Source of the DNA: Staphylococcus schleiferi
GTDB taxonomy: Bacteria > Bacillota > Bacilli > Staphylococcales > Staphylococcaceae
Direction of reading: 5' to 3'
DNA length: 64,000 nt
NCBI RefSeq assembly: GCF_900458895.1
Contig: NZ_LR962863.1
Coordinates: 124,001 to 188,000 of the forward strand
Positions 1-11,300 of this stretch are shown piece after piece. The stretch's first letter is position 1. Each line of letters opens with the position of its first letter. Under the pieces are notes generated by a model that was not told where the DNA came from, did not search any database, and saw only the letters and a program-made list of their open reading frames with translations. Position numbers and translations under genes: made by a program.

Positions 1-62
1 TTCTAGATGTTTATAAGAATCTATTGTATTTAAAATAATAGTCATGATTAAAGGAGGAGTTT

Positions 63-914
63 ATGGGCGTTCTTTCTCACATGAAAAGCATGCAGGCAGA
101 AATGTCTGCTGCTGAAAGAAAAATTTTTCAGTTTATTTATAATAATAGTGAAAAAATAGCTAGTATGACAGCAAATGATATTGCTAAAGCATCTGGCGCA
201 AGTAGTCCTACAGTTGTACGTTTTTCTAAAAAAATGGGTTATAACAGTCTTACGGAACTTAAAATTGAACTTTCTGCCGAAACAAAAAAAGCGCCTAGTA
301 TGAATTCTTATAGTGATGTCGACAGAGACGACTCTTTTCATAGTTTGAAGAATAAACTCGCTAATAATGCACACTATACAATTGATGAAACCACAGCTTT
401 ATTTAATGAAGAAGAATTTATAGATGCTTGTAAGTTCATTGAAGAAAAAGAGTACTGCTACGTTTTGGGTATTGGGGCTTCTAGCTTAACTGCAATGGAC
501 ATTGTTCAAAAATGGGGAAGATTAGGAAAAAATGTAGTCAGTGAACCAGACTATAATACTATATTACCGCAGCTCATTTTACATCAGAAAGAATGTGTTA
601 TTTGGCTAGTTTCAAACTCTGGTATGACTTCTGAGTTAATTTCACTTGCTGAAACCGCTAAGGATTTAGAAATTCCTATTATTACATTGACACAATTTGG
701 ACAGAATCCATTGTCTAAACTCGCTGATGTTAGTTTAAAAACTTCGCGGCCAATGGAATCAATTTATCGAAGTGCTGCAACAGATTCTATTTTGGCACAG
801 TTTATTACTGTGGATCTATTATTTTATGTTTATATAAGCCGAAATCAGGAGAATGCTGAGAAAATATATACAACCCGTTCTATAGTAGAAGCGTATAGGA
901 AAAAGTATTTTTAA
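63..914 (+). CDS. RpiR/MurR-family transcriptional regulator
   Basis: This 283-residue protein has an N-terminal RpiR-type helix-turn-helix (about residues 1-75, with SSPTVVRFSKKMGY as recognition region) and a C-terminal SIS sugar-phosphate domain (about 110-240, GIGASS at 136-141). This family senses phosphosugars. Next to MurNAc-6-phosphate genes it probably controls the mupG-murQ-murP operon, as MurR does. AAAGGAGGAG just upstream of the ATG supports the start. It converges on murP, with a shared terminator between them; I remember murR lying co-directional downstream of murP in S. aureus, so this arrangement may differ. Family assignment is firm; the inducer is inferred from context. Confidence 0.85.
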   Translation: MGVLSHMKSMQAEMSAAERKIFQFIYNNSEKIASMTANDIAKASGASSPTVVRFSKKMGYNSLTELKIELSAETKKAPSMNSYSDVDRDDSFHSLKNKLANNAHYTIDETTALFNEEEFIDACKFIEEKEYCYVLGIGASSLTAMDIVQKWGRLGKNVVSEPDYNTILPQLILHQKECVIWLVSNSGMTSELISLAETAKDLEIPIITLTQFGQNPLSKLADVSLKTSRPMESIYRSAATDSILAQFITVDLLFYVYISRNQENAEKIYTTRSIVEAYRKKYF

Positions 915-981
915 AAGAGATTTGGCGCGAACTTAATAAACTGTAAAAACGTATAAGTAAGAAAAAATGAATTTAAATTGA

Positions 982-1020
982 AAACAAATAAGGGGCTATT
1001 GTTCAGCCCCTTATTTGTTT
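982..1020. terminator. bidirectional terminator between murR-like gene and murP
   Basis: A perfect 16-bp stem (982-997 with 1005-1020, loop of 7) has a GC-rich core AGGGGCT and A/T-rich flanks on both sides. It can therefore terminate both convergent genes. The murP stop codon overlaps its edge. Confidence 0.85.
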
Positions 1021-2978
1021 TATTTAGTTGTAACACTAAAAACAGTATCTTTCGAAGTAACTGCTCCATGTTTTTCTAGTTTATAAGAGTCTACTTTTGT
1101 CATATTAGTAATAACAACCAAGATTGATGTATCTTTTTTCGCTTCTTTAATGGCGTTTAAATCGATTTTCGCTATTTTAGAATCTGTCGTAACCTTTTGA
1201 CCTTCAGTTACTAATATTTCAAAAGGTAAACCATTTAATTCAACAGTATTAATTCCCATATGTAGCAACACTTCTAATCCATTGTCAGTAGTGATACCAA
1301 TTGCATGTTTAGTGGGGAAAATAGTTGATATTGTACCACTTACTGGCGAAAAAATTTCTTCATTTGTTGGTATAATGAAATAGCCGTCGCCCATCATTTT
1401 CTTCCTAAAAGCTGGATCTGTTGATTCTTCTATGGGATGAATAGAACCTGTTGTTACAGCATTGAAAATTTTAGTTTTGTGATTATTAATTTTATTATTA
1501 TTAACTTGATTAATTGAATCAGTACTTATTTTACTATGCATTAATGATTGTTCCTGTAGTTTATCTTTTGGTATGCCTAAAAAGTAAGTTACTACAAAAC
1601 CTCCGATATAAGCGGAAAGTAGACCTAATATATAGCCTATCCAATGATTATTAGAAATCAATGGAATAAGCGCAATACCAGAAGGCCCTATTGCAATTGA
1701 GCCAATACCACCAATGGCACCTATAACTGCGCCTCCGATGCCCCCTCCAATACAAGCTGTAATAAATGGGCGGCCTAATGGTAATGTTACACCATATATC
1801 AATGGCTCCCCGATTCCTAATATGCCAACGGGTAATGCGCCTTTTATCATTTCAGTTAATTCTTCATCTTCACGTAGTTTAACCCATAAAGCAAGTGCAG
1901 CTCCCACTTGGCCTGCACCAGCCATTGCCAGAATAGGAAGTAATAATGTCATACCTGTTTCATTAATCATTTGAATATGAATAGGTGTTAAAATTTGATG
2001 TAAGCCAAACATAACCATCGGTAGAAATAGAGAACCTAATACAAATCCTGAAAATGGTCCTCCTACTGATAGTACCCAGTTGATCCCTCCCACTAAAATG
2101 TTTGAAAGTAATCCAGCTAATGGCATAATCAAGAAAATTTCAAGTAAACCTATTATTAATAAGGAAAGAGTAGGTGTAAAGATAATATCAACAGAATCGG
2201 GTATAGTTTTATGCAATTTCTTTTCAATTATTGATAACAACCAGACAGCAAATATAACACCTATAATTCCGCCTTGGCCAGCTGTTAATGCATCGCCTGT
2301 AATAAGGTTTTTAATGGCTTTGTCGGCATTCATACCTGTAAGTGTTACTACTGCTCCAATAACACCACCGAGAGTTTGGTTAGCTCCAAAAACTTTTGCT
2401 GCATTTATCCCTGTATAAATGACTAAATATGCAAACATACCATTTTTAAGAATATTCATAATATCTACAAACTGTTGCCAAGTTGCGGCATTTATTGTTC
2501 CAGCAGTAATCAAATTATTCATTACTGCGGCAATCCCAGCTATTAAACCTGAACCGACAAACGCAGGAATCATCGGTACAAAGATGTTTGATATATCTTT
2601 TAAAATAGCTTTTAATGGAGAATTTTTTTGCTTAGCTTTTTGCGCTGCTTTTATTTTTGCTGCTTTAGCATTAACTTTTTCTTTTCCAGAACTTTTTTTG
2701 ATATTTTCTCCCAGCTCTACACCAGCTAAACTAACCATTTCGTTAGCTACTTTAGTGACCTTTCCAGGCCCTATAATAACTTGTAATTGTTCGTCAAATA
2801 TAACACCCAACACGCCTGGTATACTTTTCAGCCTTTTTTGATCCACCTGATTGCTGTCACGTATATTCATTCGAATACGAGTCATACAATGATTAACAGT
2901 TTGAACATTTTCTAAACCCCCGGCACCCTCATATATTCTTTTGGCAAGTTCATTCAATGTCAATTCTTTTCTTCCCAT
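1020..2978 (-). CDS. murP: PTS transporter EIIBCA, MurNAc/sucrose family (MurP-like with fused EIIA)
   Basis: This 652-residue protein imports and phosphorylates a sugar, probably N-acetylmuramic acid, at the membrane. The order is EIIB (residues 1-90, phosphorylation Cys31 in TVNHCMTRIR), a Lys/Ala-rich linker, EIIC (about 120-480, many hydrophobic helices, GIGEPLIYG motif) and a C-terminal glucose-type EIIA (about 510-652) with the phospho-His at 573 in LLHMGINTVELNG. E. coli MurP lacks EIIA, so the fused form is self-sufficient for EIIA. It is the last gene of the mupG-murQ-murP operon, 15 nt after murQ. The substrate is inferred from the neighbours, the domains from sequence. Confidence 0.87.
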   Translation of the reverse strand: MGRKELTLNELAKRIYEGAGGLENVQTVNHCMTRIRMNIRDSNQVDQKRLKSIPGVLGVIFDEQLQVIIGPGKVTKVANEMVSLAGVELGENIKKSSGKEKVNAKAAKIKAAQKAKQKNSPLKAILKDISNIFVPMIPAFVGSGLIAGIAAVMNNLITAGTINAATWQQFVDIMNILKNGMFAYLVIYTGINAAKVFGANQTLGGVIGAVVTLTGMNADKAIKNLITGDALTAGQGGIIGVIFAVWLLSIIEKKLHKTIPDSVDIIFTPTLSLLIIGLLEIFLIMPLAGLLSNILVGGINWVLSVGGPFSGFVLGSLFLPMVMFGLHQILTPIHIQMINETGMTLLLPILAMAGAGQVGAALALWVKLREDEELTEMIKGALPVGILGIGEPLIYGVTLPLGRPFITACIGGGIGGAVIGAIGGIGSIAIGPSGIALIPLISNNHWIGYILGLLSAYIGGFVVTYFLGIPKDKLQEQSLMHSKISTDSINQVNNNKINNHKTKIFNAVTTGSIHPIEESTDPAFRKKMMGDGYFIIPTNEEIFSPVSGTISTIFPTKHAIGITTDNGLEVLLHMGINTVELNGLPFEILVTEGQKVTTDSKIAKIDLNAIKEAKKDTSILVVITNMTKVDSYKLEKHGAVTSKDTVFSVTTK

Positions 2979-2993
2979 GTAATTCCCCCTTAT

Positions 2994-3884
2994 TTAAATC
3001 GTATTTTTGATAAACCCGTTTGCTTTGGCTAATTTTTGCGTCGCTTCCTCTTTATTACAGTTTGTTAAAATCATAACAATAGCTAATTTTACATTTTGAT
3101 TGGCTTCTTCAAAGTAATGTGTTGCTGTGTCGTAATCCACTTCCGTTGCTTGCATAATAATTCTTTTAGAACGTTCTATTAATTTTTTATTCGTTGGCTT
3201 AACATCAACCATTAAATTTTTATACACTTTTCCTATTCCAATCATACTGACAGTAGAAATCATGTTAAGAACCATTTTTTGCGCGGTTCCTGACTTCAAA
3301 CGTGTTGAACCTGTTAAAATTTCTGGTCCGCAGTCAATTTCAATTGGCAAATCTGCAAATTCACTTATTTCTGAATTTTTATTGCATGATAAAGAGCCAG
3401 TATGTGCACCTATAGATTGGGCATAATTTATTCCACCAATGACGTAGGGGGTCCGACCACTCGCTGTAATGCCTATAACCATATCTTTTGCTGTCAGATT
3501 AAGGTGCATTAAATCTCTTTTACCTTGGTCAATATCATCTTCTATGCCTTCTATAGCAGAAACCATGGCTTTATTTCCACCAGCAATTAATCCTATAACC
3601 ATATCAGAATTCACTCCAAAAGTTGGTACGCATTCTACGGCATCTAATACGCCCAATCTACCGCTAGTACCGGCACCCATGTATATTAAGCGACCATTAT
3701 TTTTTAAAGTTTTAATTGCGGCATCTGTCAAATTTTCAATTTGAGTTAATTGTTCAGTAATGGCTAGTGCAACTTTTTGATCTTCCTGATTCATCTTTTT
3801 CAGTGCTTGACGGATAGTCATTTCATCTAGATTGTAGCTATTTTCATTTCTTAGTTCCGTTGTTAAGTTATCTAAGTTAATCAT
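2994..3884 (-). CDS. murQ: N-acetylmuramic acid 6-phosphate etherase
   Basis: MurQ removes the D-lactyl ether from MurNAc-6-phosphate to give GlcNAc-6-phosphate in cytoplasmic cell-wall recycling. The protein shows the SIS fold with YMGAGTSGRLGVLD near the N-terminus and GITASGRTPYVIGG in the middle, and has the usual length (about 296 residues). I chose the ATG at 3884 (MINLDNL), preceded by GTGAGGATTAAA, over an upstream in-frame start 18 nt earlier that would overlap mupG. It lies one base after the mupG stop, indicating translational coupling. Confidence 0.93.
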   Translation of the reverse strand: MINLDNLTTELRNENSYNLDEMTIRQALKKMNQEDQKVALAITEQLTQIENLTDAAIKTLKNNGRLIYMGAGTSGRLGVLDAVECVPTFGVNSDMVIGLIAGGNKAMVSAIEGIEDDIDQGKRDLMHLNLTAKDMVIGITASGRTPYVIGGINYAQSIGAHTGSLSCNKNSEISEFADLPIEIDCGPEILTGSTRLKSGTAQKMVLNMISTVSMIGIGKVYKNLMVDVKPTNKKLIERSKRIIMQATEVDYDTATHYFEEANQNVKLAIVMILTNCNKEEATQKLAKANGFIKNTI

Positions 3885-3885
3885 T

Positions 3886-4950
3886 TTAATCCTCACTTTC
3901 AATATCGTTTTTTAGCAATGTGAATTTCTGACCACCTTTGATATGTGGGATTAAACACCAATCATTTTGACTGATTTGACCCACTACATTAATTTTTTCA
4001 TCTGCTGGTAAAGAACGTTTAGTAATTTGAATCTCTCCCATATACCGTAAATACTGTGAATTATCAATGGTTACTGAACCAGTGTCACGTTTGATATTAA
4101 GTAAAGGTTTAATATTCGGAATTTTTTTCTTGCGAGAATATGCGCTACGAATGACATCTCTTGATTCATCAAGGCGATTTATATGTTCTCCTAGAGTAAA
4201 ATCGATTTGATTATTAAATGGATCTACATGCAATAAAATATTTTTTTCCATTATATAGTTAGCAAATTGCTTTATTACAGTGTCAGAAAGACCAGGATCA
4301 CCTATAAAAATTTTATTTGTATCAGATAATAAGTCGAGGGAGGCGGCAAGCGGATGATAGTCACGATGTTTTTCTAGCGTTGGTAAACCTTGATATAGAG
4401 GGCCGCGTAAGTTATTATCACCTGAAACGAATGCTTGTGACTTAAGGCCAAAACTTTTTAACCATTTTGCTTTTTTACGATACCACTCTTCATCTAGTCC
4501 TGTTTCAGGTCGAGGATAATAATTGTGCCAGGCTTCTAATTGATCAAAGTTAGCATTAGCTAATTTCAGTTCTTGAATGTCATTTTCAGTTATGGTTGAA
4601 GCATTTAAAGCAATCGTTATTTTATTTGATAGCTGAGCTATACATTTATTACTAATATGATCATCAGCACGTAAACCTGTTACACCAATAGAGCGTATTT
4701 CATTAATATTACTCATAGAAAAACCAGCTTTTTGTAAAGATGAGCTAGATATATCAACCATCAAATCTAAATTTAATGATTTGGTAATATTACCTAATTC
4801 AATTAAGAGTTTGCGATACTGAGTGTTATTATCTTCTGGTATATGCAGGGATGTGAAAACACCTGTGAACCCAGAATGAGCCATCTTTTCGATGTATTGT
4901 TTTGTTTCAGAAGATAGCGGTTTGTTTAAAAATACTGAGAACCCGAACAT
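3886..4950 (-). CDS. mupG: MupG-family 6-phospho-N-acetylmuramidase (DUF871 TIM-barrel)
   Basis: The first gene of the operon encodes a 354-residue DUF871/MupG-type protein. The family hydrolyses MurNAc-6P-GlcNAc in the cytoplasm, supplying MurNAc-6P to MurQ. The start FGFSVFLNKPLS, the barrel motif GFTGVFTSLHIPED and a C-terminal beta domain (QISQNDWCLIPHIKGGQKF) are typical. The ATG at 4950 has GGAGG 8 nt upstream; a TTG 18 nt further up is less likely. Assignment rests on family resemblance plus the adjacent murQ and murP. Confidence 0.87.
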   Translation of the reverse strand: MFGFSVFLNKPLSSETKQYIEKMAHSGFTGVFTSLHIPEDNNTQYRKLLIELGNITKSLNLDLMVDISSSSLQKAGFSMSNINEIRSIGVTGLRADDHISNKCIAQLSNKITIALNASTITENDIQELKLANANFDQLEAWHNYYPRPETGLDEEWYRKKAKWLKSFGLKSQAFVSGDNNLRGPLYQGLPTLEKHRDYHPLAASLDLLSDTNKIFIGDPGLSDTVIKQFANYIMEKNILLHVDPFNNQIDFTLGEHINRLDESRDVIRSAYSRKKKIPNIKPLLNIKRDTGSVTIDNSQYLRYMGEIQITKRSLPADEKINVVGQISQNDWCLIPHIKGGQKFTLLKNDIESED

Positions 4951-5025
4951 AATCTTTTCCTCCAACACAATATATTTTGAGAAATGCGCAATCTTTATTG
5001 AAAGCCCTTACATAATTATAAGTCG

Positions 5026-5073
5026 ATTATAATACTTAGGTTCACCTTATGCAATGAAATTTCTTTATTTTCA
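5026..5073 (-). promoter_or_regulatory. mupG operon promoter with adjacent inverted repeat
   Basis: On the minus strand TTGCAT (5054-5049), a 17-nt spacer and TATAAT (5031-5026) form a good sigma-A promoter, about 75 nt upstream of mupG. Immediately upstream of the -35, TGAAA (5055-5059) and TTTCA (5069-5073) form an inverted repeat that may be the operator for the RpiR-type regulator. The rest of the 411-nt gap to ausA is AT-rich, with no ORF I can support. Confidence 0.5.
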
Positions 5074-5361
5074 ATTTATAGTGAAATATTGTTTCTAAAA
5101 TAGACCTCTACGCTGTTTATCAAAAATATTAAGTCTAGTTTTTGTTGATAAGCTATTCTGAAAAGGATGGATCGTCCTTGATTTAAACCTCTAATAGCTG
5201 AGTTGAATGTTATCGTTATGTGTATAATTTTAATTTTATTTTTCATTTACTTTAAAGTTATATAAAATTATTTATTTTGAATTGTAAATGTGACATAAAG
5301 TTTTTATGATACCAATGTAATCCATTTTATGGCTTCATATCACTGAGGAAGAAGGGATTTT

Positions 5362-8300
5362 ATGGTGCTTTATGAAAATGCATCGATCACACAACATTAT
5401 GGGCCAGATTTATTCAATCGAGACCCCTCTATACCACCACATACATATGTGGTGCATTTACCTAAAAGTATGGAAGTGCAACGATTGCTATATGCGTTGA
5501 CACAGTTAGTACAAACCCAATCATTACTGAGGGCCTCTTTTAAGTATGTAGAAGGTGAGTTGAAATATCAGATTCGTCAATTTGCGCCATTTATTGAAGT
5601 GGTTCATGAAGATTGTGTATCATCAGATTTAGACTTTGAAAGTGATTTGGAACAAAATCCATTTGATCTAACACTTCCTACAACTGCTCCGCTTTTCACT
5701 TTCAAAATCATTTGTTTTACCGATTGTACACTCCTCCAATTCAATGTGAGCCCGCTTATTTTTGATGCGGCGTCAATGCCTATTTTTTTAAGTCAACTAA
5801 GTCACTATTATGAAAAACCTTTTCAATTGATTACTTTGACCCAAAGTTTTACTGAATTGATTCAACAAATGCATCAATTACGTCGACTGCCTTCGTTTCA
5901 GATGCAACTGCAGCAATGGCAAAGTCATCAAGGTGTAAGAGATACCTATCATGCCTATATGCCTGTTCAAAGTTTAACGGATCAACACCATACACAATGG
6001 CAAATGGTTAAGATTCAACATGATGAATTGAGTCTTGATGATATTTATAGCGGTATTATACTTGCGAATCATTTTATTGGGCGTAGCGAAGATGTCCATG
6101 TCGGTTTAACGACAACACGAACGCCATCATTCGATGAAGGGAAGGCGATTGGGCCACGTATACGGATTTTACCGGGTTGTTTTCATGTTGACCGCACACT
6201 TTCTTATCAACAGTTCAAGACACAGCTTTCCAGTCGAATGAACACGATTGTTGATGAAGAGGTGTTACATTTAACAGATTTAATCGAGGCACGTACCGGC
6301 TTTCCGTTTGAAACGTTAATTCATTCAGAACCTATTCATTATACATTTGAAATAGCAGGCGAAGTTTGTGAAGCTGAACGCTTAAAACCGATTGAGACCG
6401 AAGCAGCGCTCGATGTATATGTTCAAGAAGTCGAGAATGGTTATGTCGTAAAGATGTTATATAACCGCAATCAATATGATGATTTAACAATTGAAACGTA
6501 TGCAAATTTGATTCGTCATTTATGTCTTCAAGGTGTGACGCGTCCAGAAGTGCCAATGAACACCTTTTCGTTAATGACGACAGACCAAGACGAGTCGCTA
6601 TTACAACAACTGTTGCGAACAGAATCTGCGACTTTTGCGACGGTACCTGAGTTGTTTGCCGAACAAGTCCAACGTCATCACGACAAAATAGCAGTTAGAT
6701 TTGAAAACGACAGCTTAACGTATGCGCAACTTGATCGGCTGACGAACCAAGTTGCACGTCAAATACGTGCACGTGGGGTGAAACCTAATGACTATATCGC
6801 GGTGATGGCAGAACGCAGTATGGAGATGATTGTAGCAGTTTTGGGTATTGTGAAGTCTGGCGCTGCGTATGTACCGATTGATCCGGATTATCCTGAAGCG
6901 CGGATTCAATATATATTAGAAGATGTGCAACCGGCTTTATTAGTGTTACATCAAGTCGAATTGGATACGACGGTGCCAACTGTGTCATTGAAAGATTTGC
7001 AGGTTGGTAGTGAAGCTGCAGTACCTGTCGTTAATCATAGTGATGATGATGTGTATGTGATTTATACGTCTGGAACGACAGGTCAACCGAAAGGCACACG
7101 TATTATGCATCAGAGTGTCGATCGCCTTGTTAAAGCAGTCGATTATGTCACGTTAGATGAAACGACAAAAATTCTGTTATCTGGAACCATTGCGTTTGAT
7201 GCGGTGACATTTGAAATCTATGGTGCTTTATTAAATGGGGGCGAACTGGTCGTCTTGTCTAAAGACCAATTATTAAATCCGAAAGCGCTCGGACAAGCGA
7301 TTCGAAAATATGAGATTAATACAATGTGGCTAACAGCATCGCTCTTTAATGCGACTGTGAGTAGACACGTTGAAGCACTTGAACCGCTCTCCTATTTATT
7401 AGTTGGGGGTGAAGCGCTGACGCGGAAGTGGGTTGAGCTCCTACATCAGCGACCAAAGCATCCTCAAATCATTAATGGTTATGGCCCTACCGAAAGTACA
7501 ACCTTTACAACGACCTATGCAATGCCTGAAACCATTCCTGCACGCATACCGATTGGAAAGCCTATACGTGAAACGGATCTGTATATTTTACAAGGAACAC
7601 AGCGCTGTGGTGTCGGTGTCCCGGGCGAGTTATGTATCGGTGGCGCAGGTTTAGCGAAAGAGTATCTTAATCGTCCCGAATTAACAGCATCACGCTTTAT
7701 CGATTATCCGTTTGGCACTGGAAAAGTGTATCGAACTGGCGATTTGGTTCGCTTACAACCTGATGGTGAAATCGATTATTTAGGGCGTCTAGATAAACAA
7801 GTTAAAATAAGAGGATTTCGTATCGAGTTAACAGAAATTGAACGTGCCATTGAGCGTATCCATGGCGTTAATAAAGCGGTTGTCGTGATACGAGAGATAG
7901 AAGGGGATAAACAGCTCTATGCATTTTATGAAGGAGAACAAGAAATTTCGAATCATACGATGACAACCACGCTCTCTGCGCAAATGCCGAGTTATATGGT
8001 GCCGTTGTCTTTCCAACGCATTGATCAAATACCGATGACTGTCAACGGAAAATTGAATACGCAGGCCTTACCTGATCCCGAACTGCGACTTCAAAGTGAT
8101 TATGCAGCGCCACGCAATGAAATAGAACAAGTTTTGTGCCATATCTTTGAAGAAGTGTTGCATATTGAACGTGTGAGCATTCATGATCACTTTTTTGAAT
8201 TAGGAGGACATTCGTTAAAGGCAACCTTAGTCGTGAACCGTATCGAACGTGAATTACATAAGTCCATGACAGTAGGCGATTTGATGAAATATCCTACAGT

Positions 8301-11300
8301 GGCCTTATTATCAGCACGTTTAGAAGACGTGTCCGAAACACATTCAGAAATGATACCTATCATTACATCGAATCAGCAGGCGTATCCTGCGAGTGCGGCG
8401 CAAAGTGGTATGTATTTCTTATGGCAGCTGAACCCGGATGATACAGTTTATAACGTTCCATTTATATGGCAATTAAGTGCCCCGCTAGATATTGCGAAAT
8501 TACGCCATGCGGTGAGCCAATTGATTGAACGGCATGAAATTTTAAGAACGCAATTCGGAATGGAAAATCAACAAGTCTATCAATATATTCAAGACTGTTA
8601 TACACCTGACTTTGAAGTCGTCACATTAGATGAGCAAGACCCTCAAGTATTGGTAGAACGTATGGTACAGCCATTTGATTTAGAACATGACCGGCTTTTA
8701 CGTATACGTTATATTCAAACACCAGAAGATGACTTTTTATTTATGGATACGCACCATAGTGTTAACGACGGCATGAGTCAGACTCTCATTTTAGATGAGC
8801 TGAGTCAACTATATCAAGATAAATCATTGCCTACGATGACGCATCAGTATAAAGATTACAGTGAATGGATCAAACAACGTGACATGACAGACCATCATGC
8901 GTATTGGCATCAATTATTAGCAGAAACGCCCCCAACGTTAGAGCTCCCACTGGATTATCCAAGACCTCATGTCAAATCAACAGAGGGGGATATGTATCAA
9001 TGGCAGTTAGATGAAGTGCTAAGCCATAAAATTAGACAGTATGTTCAACAACATGATGTGACTGACTTTATGTTTTTTATGAGTGTCATTATGGTTTTAT
9101 TAAGTCAATACAGTCGTCAAGAGGAGATTGTGTTAGGAAGTGTGATGAGTGCGCGGACACATCCAGATACGGAACGCATGTTAGGGATGTTCGCGAACAG
9201 TGTCGTGTTCAAAGGTCAACCGACACGCAATAAACCGTGGCTGACATTTTTAGAAGAAATGAAAACGATGAGTTTAGCGGCTTATGCGCACCAAGACTAT
9301 CCATTTTCTGTCTTAGTGGATGAATTAATCGCGCAACGTGATGCATCACGACACCCATTTTTTGATGTCATCGTTGTGCGTCAAAACAATGAAGTGCATC
9401 ATGCGCATTTTGGCCATAGTCGACTCACACATCAACCACCGAAAAGTACCACAGCGAAGTTTGATTTGTCTTTCATTATTGAAGAAGTGCATCATCAATT
9501 TGTTTGGAATATTGAATATCGGACAGACCTGTTTCAAAAAGAAACAATCCATCATATGTGTGATCAATTTGAAGTGATGATCCAGACAATATTGGAGCAA
9601 GACTTATTACGCATTGGTCAATTGCCTATTGCGCGACCCGACATGCGTCAGTGGCTTGAAACACATGTGACACCAAAACCGATGGCGTATCCTGAACAGG
9701 AGACTGTCGGCAGTCGAATTGAACAGTTGGCGCTACAAACACCAGAGGCTACAGCGTTGATTTTTGACAACCAACATCATTCGATACATAGGTTATATCG
9801 ACGTGCATTAGCTATTGCGCGTCATTTGTACGAACAAGGTTGTCGTAAAGGAGATCGTGTGGCGCTTCTCATGACAAGGGGCCCAGAAATGATTGAAAGT
9901 ATGATTGCTGCGGCATGGCTGGGTTGTCCTTATGTGCCGATTGATCCAGATTATCCGGCATCACGGATTGACTTTATTTTGAAAGATGCGGAAGTGAAAC
10001 ATATTTTGACGAATGCGCCAGCACACTCTACAACTGTGACCAATTCGGATGTGAGAAGTTGTGTTATACGAGAAGATGATGCACAAGTGATTCAATCAAG
10101 TGAACACGTGGAAGCGAACGATGTATTGTATATGATTTATACATCTGGAACGACAGGTCAACCAAAAGGCGTACAAATCACACATCGTAATGTAATGAAC
10201 TTAGTCACAGGTTGGTCTCAATATATACAACTGACGTCTCAAGATGTGTTATTACAATACGCCAATATTGTGTTTGATGCGTCTGTGATGGAGATTTATT
10301 GTGCGTTATTCAATGCATGTCCTTTAGTGATTGCTTCTGAACGAGAAAGAAAGGACATTTTCGCTTTAGAACACTGTCTCCGTACACAACACGTCACTGT
10401 TGCTTCGATCCCCGCACAACTATGCATGATGATGACCGACTATCATTTACGTTGCTTAGTGACAGGAGGTTCTGTGAGCACGCCAGAACTTGTTGATAGG
10501 GTTCGACCGCATTGTGAAATGTATGTCAATGCCTATGGACCAACCGAATCCACAGTGATTACAACGGCATGGATGGATGACGGCAAGTCCACATTACAAC
10601 GCGTTCCGATTGGACGACCAATCCCGAATGTACAAGTGTATATTATGTCTGAAGGACGACTATGTGGTGTGGGTGTACCTGGAGAGCTTTGTATTGCGGG
10701 TGACAGTTTAGCAAAAGGTTATTTAAACCGTCCTGAAGTTAATGCACAAGCTTTTATTCCGCATCCTTGGGGTGATGGACAATTATATCGCACGGGCGAC
10801 TTAGCGCGTTATTTAAATAATGGTGAGATTGAATTTTTAGGTCGCATCGATCAACAACAAAAACTGAATGGCTATCGTATTGAATTAGAAGAAATTACAA
10901 ATCAAATGAACCAAATCGCAGGTGTTTTGGATAGTGCAGTCACAGTGGATCGTACACGTGCACATCCATTTTTAGTGGGCTATTATGTAGCTGAAACAGA
11001 GCAATCTGATGTGATACGACGTGCACTCACAGATCAGTTGCCACAGTATATGGTGCCACAGGTGTTCATTAAATTGGATCAATTGCCTTTAACGCCTAAT
11101 GGAAAATTAGATACGAAAGCTTTACCTGCTGCGGATTCACAACAAGTCCGTACGTTGACCCCACCACGAAATAAACAAGAACAACAATATGTCGATGTAT
11201 TCGAACAAGTATTAAATGTGAGCCCGATTGGCATTGACGATGATTTCTTTGAACTCGGTGGTAACTCACTTGCGACGATGAAAGTCGTGATGTTGCTGAA

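Noticed and set aside
1714..2841. Three plus-strand ORFs opposite murP
   Set aside because: Pro/Ile-rich antisense shadows of a membrane protein gene, without ribosome binding sites.
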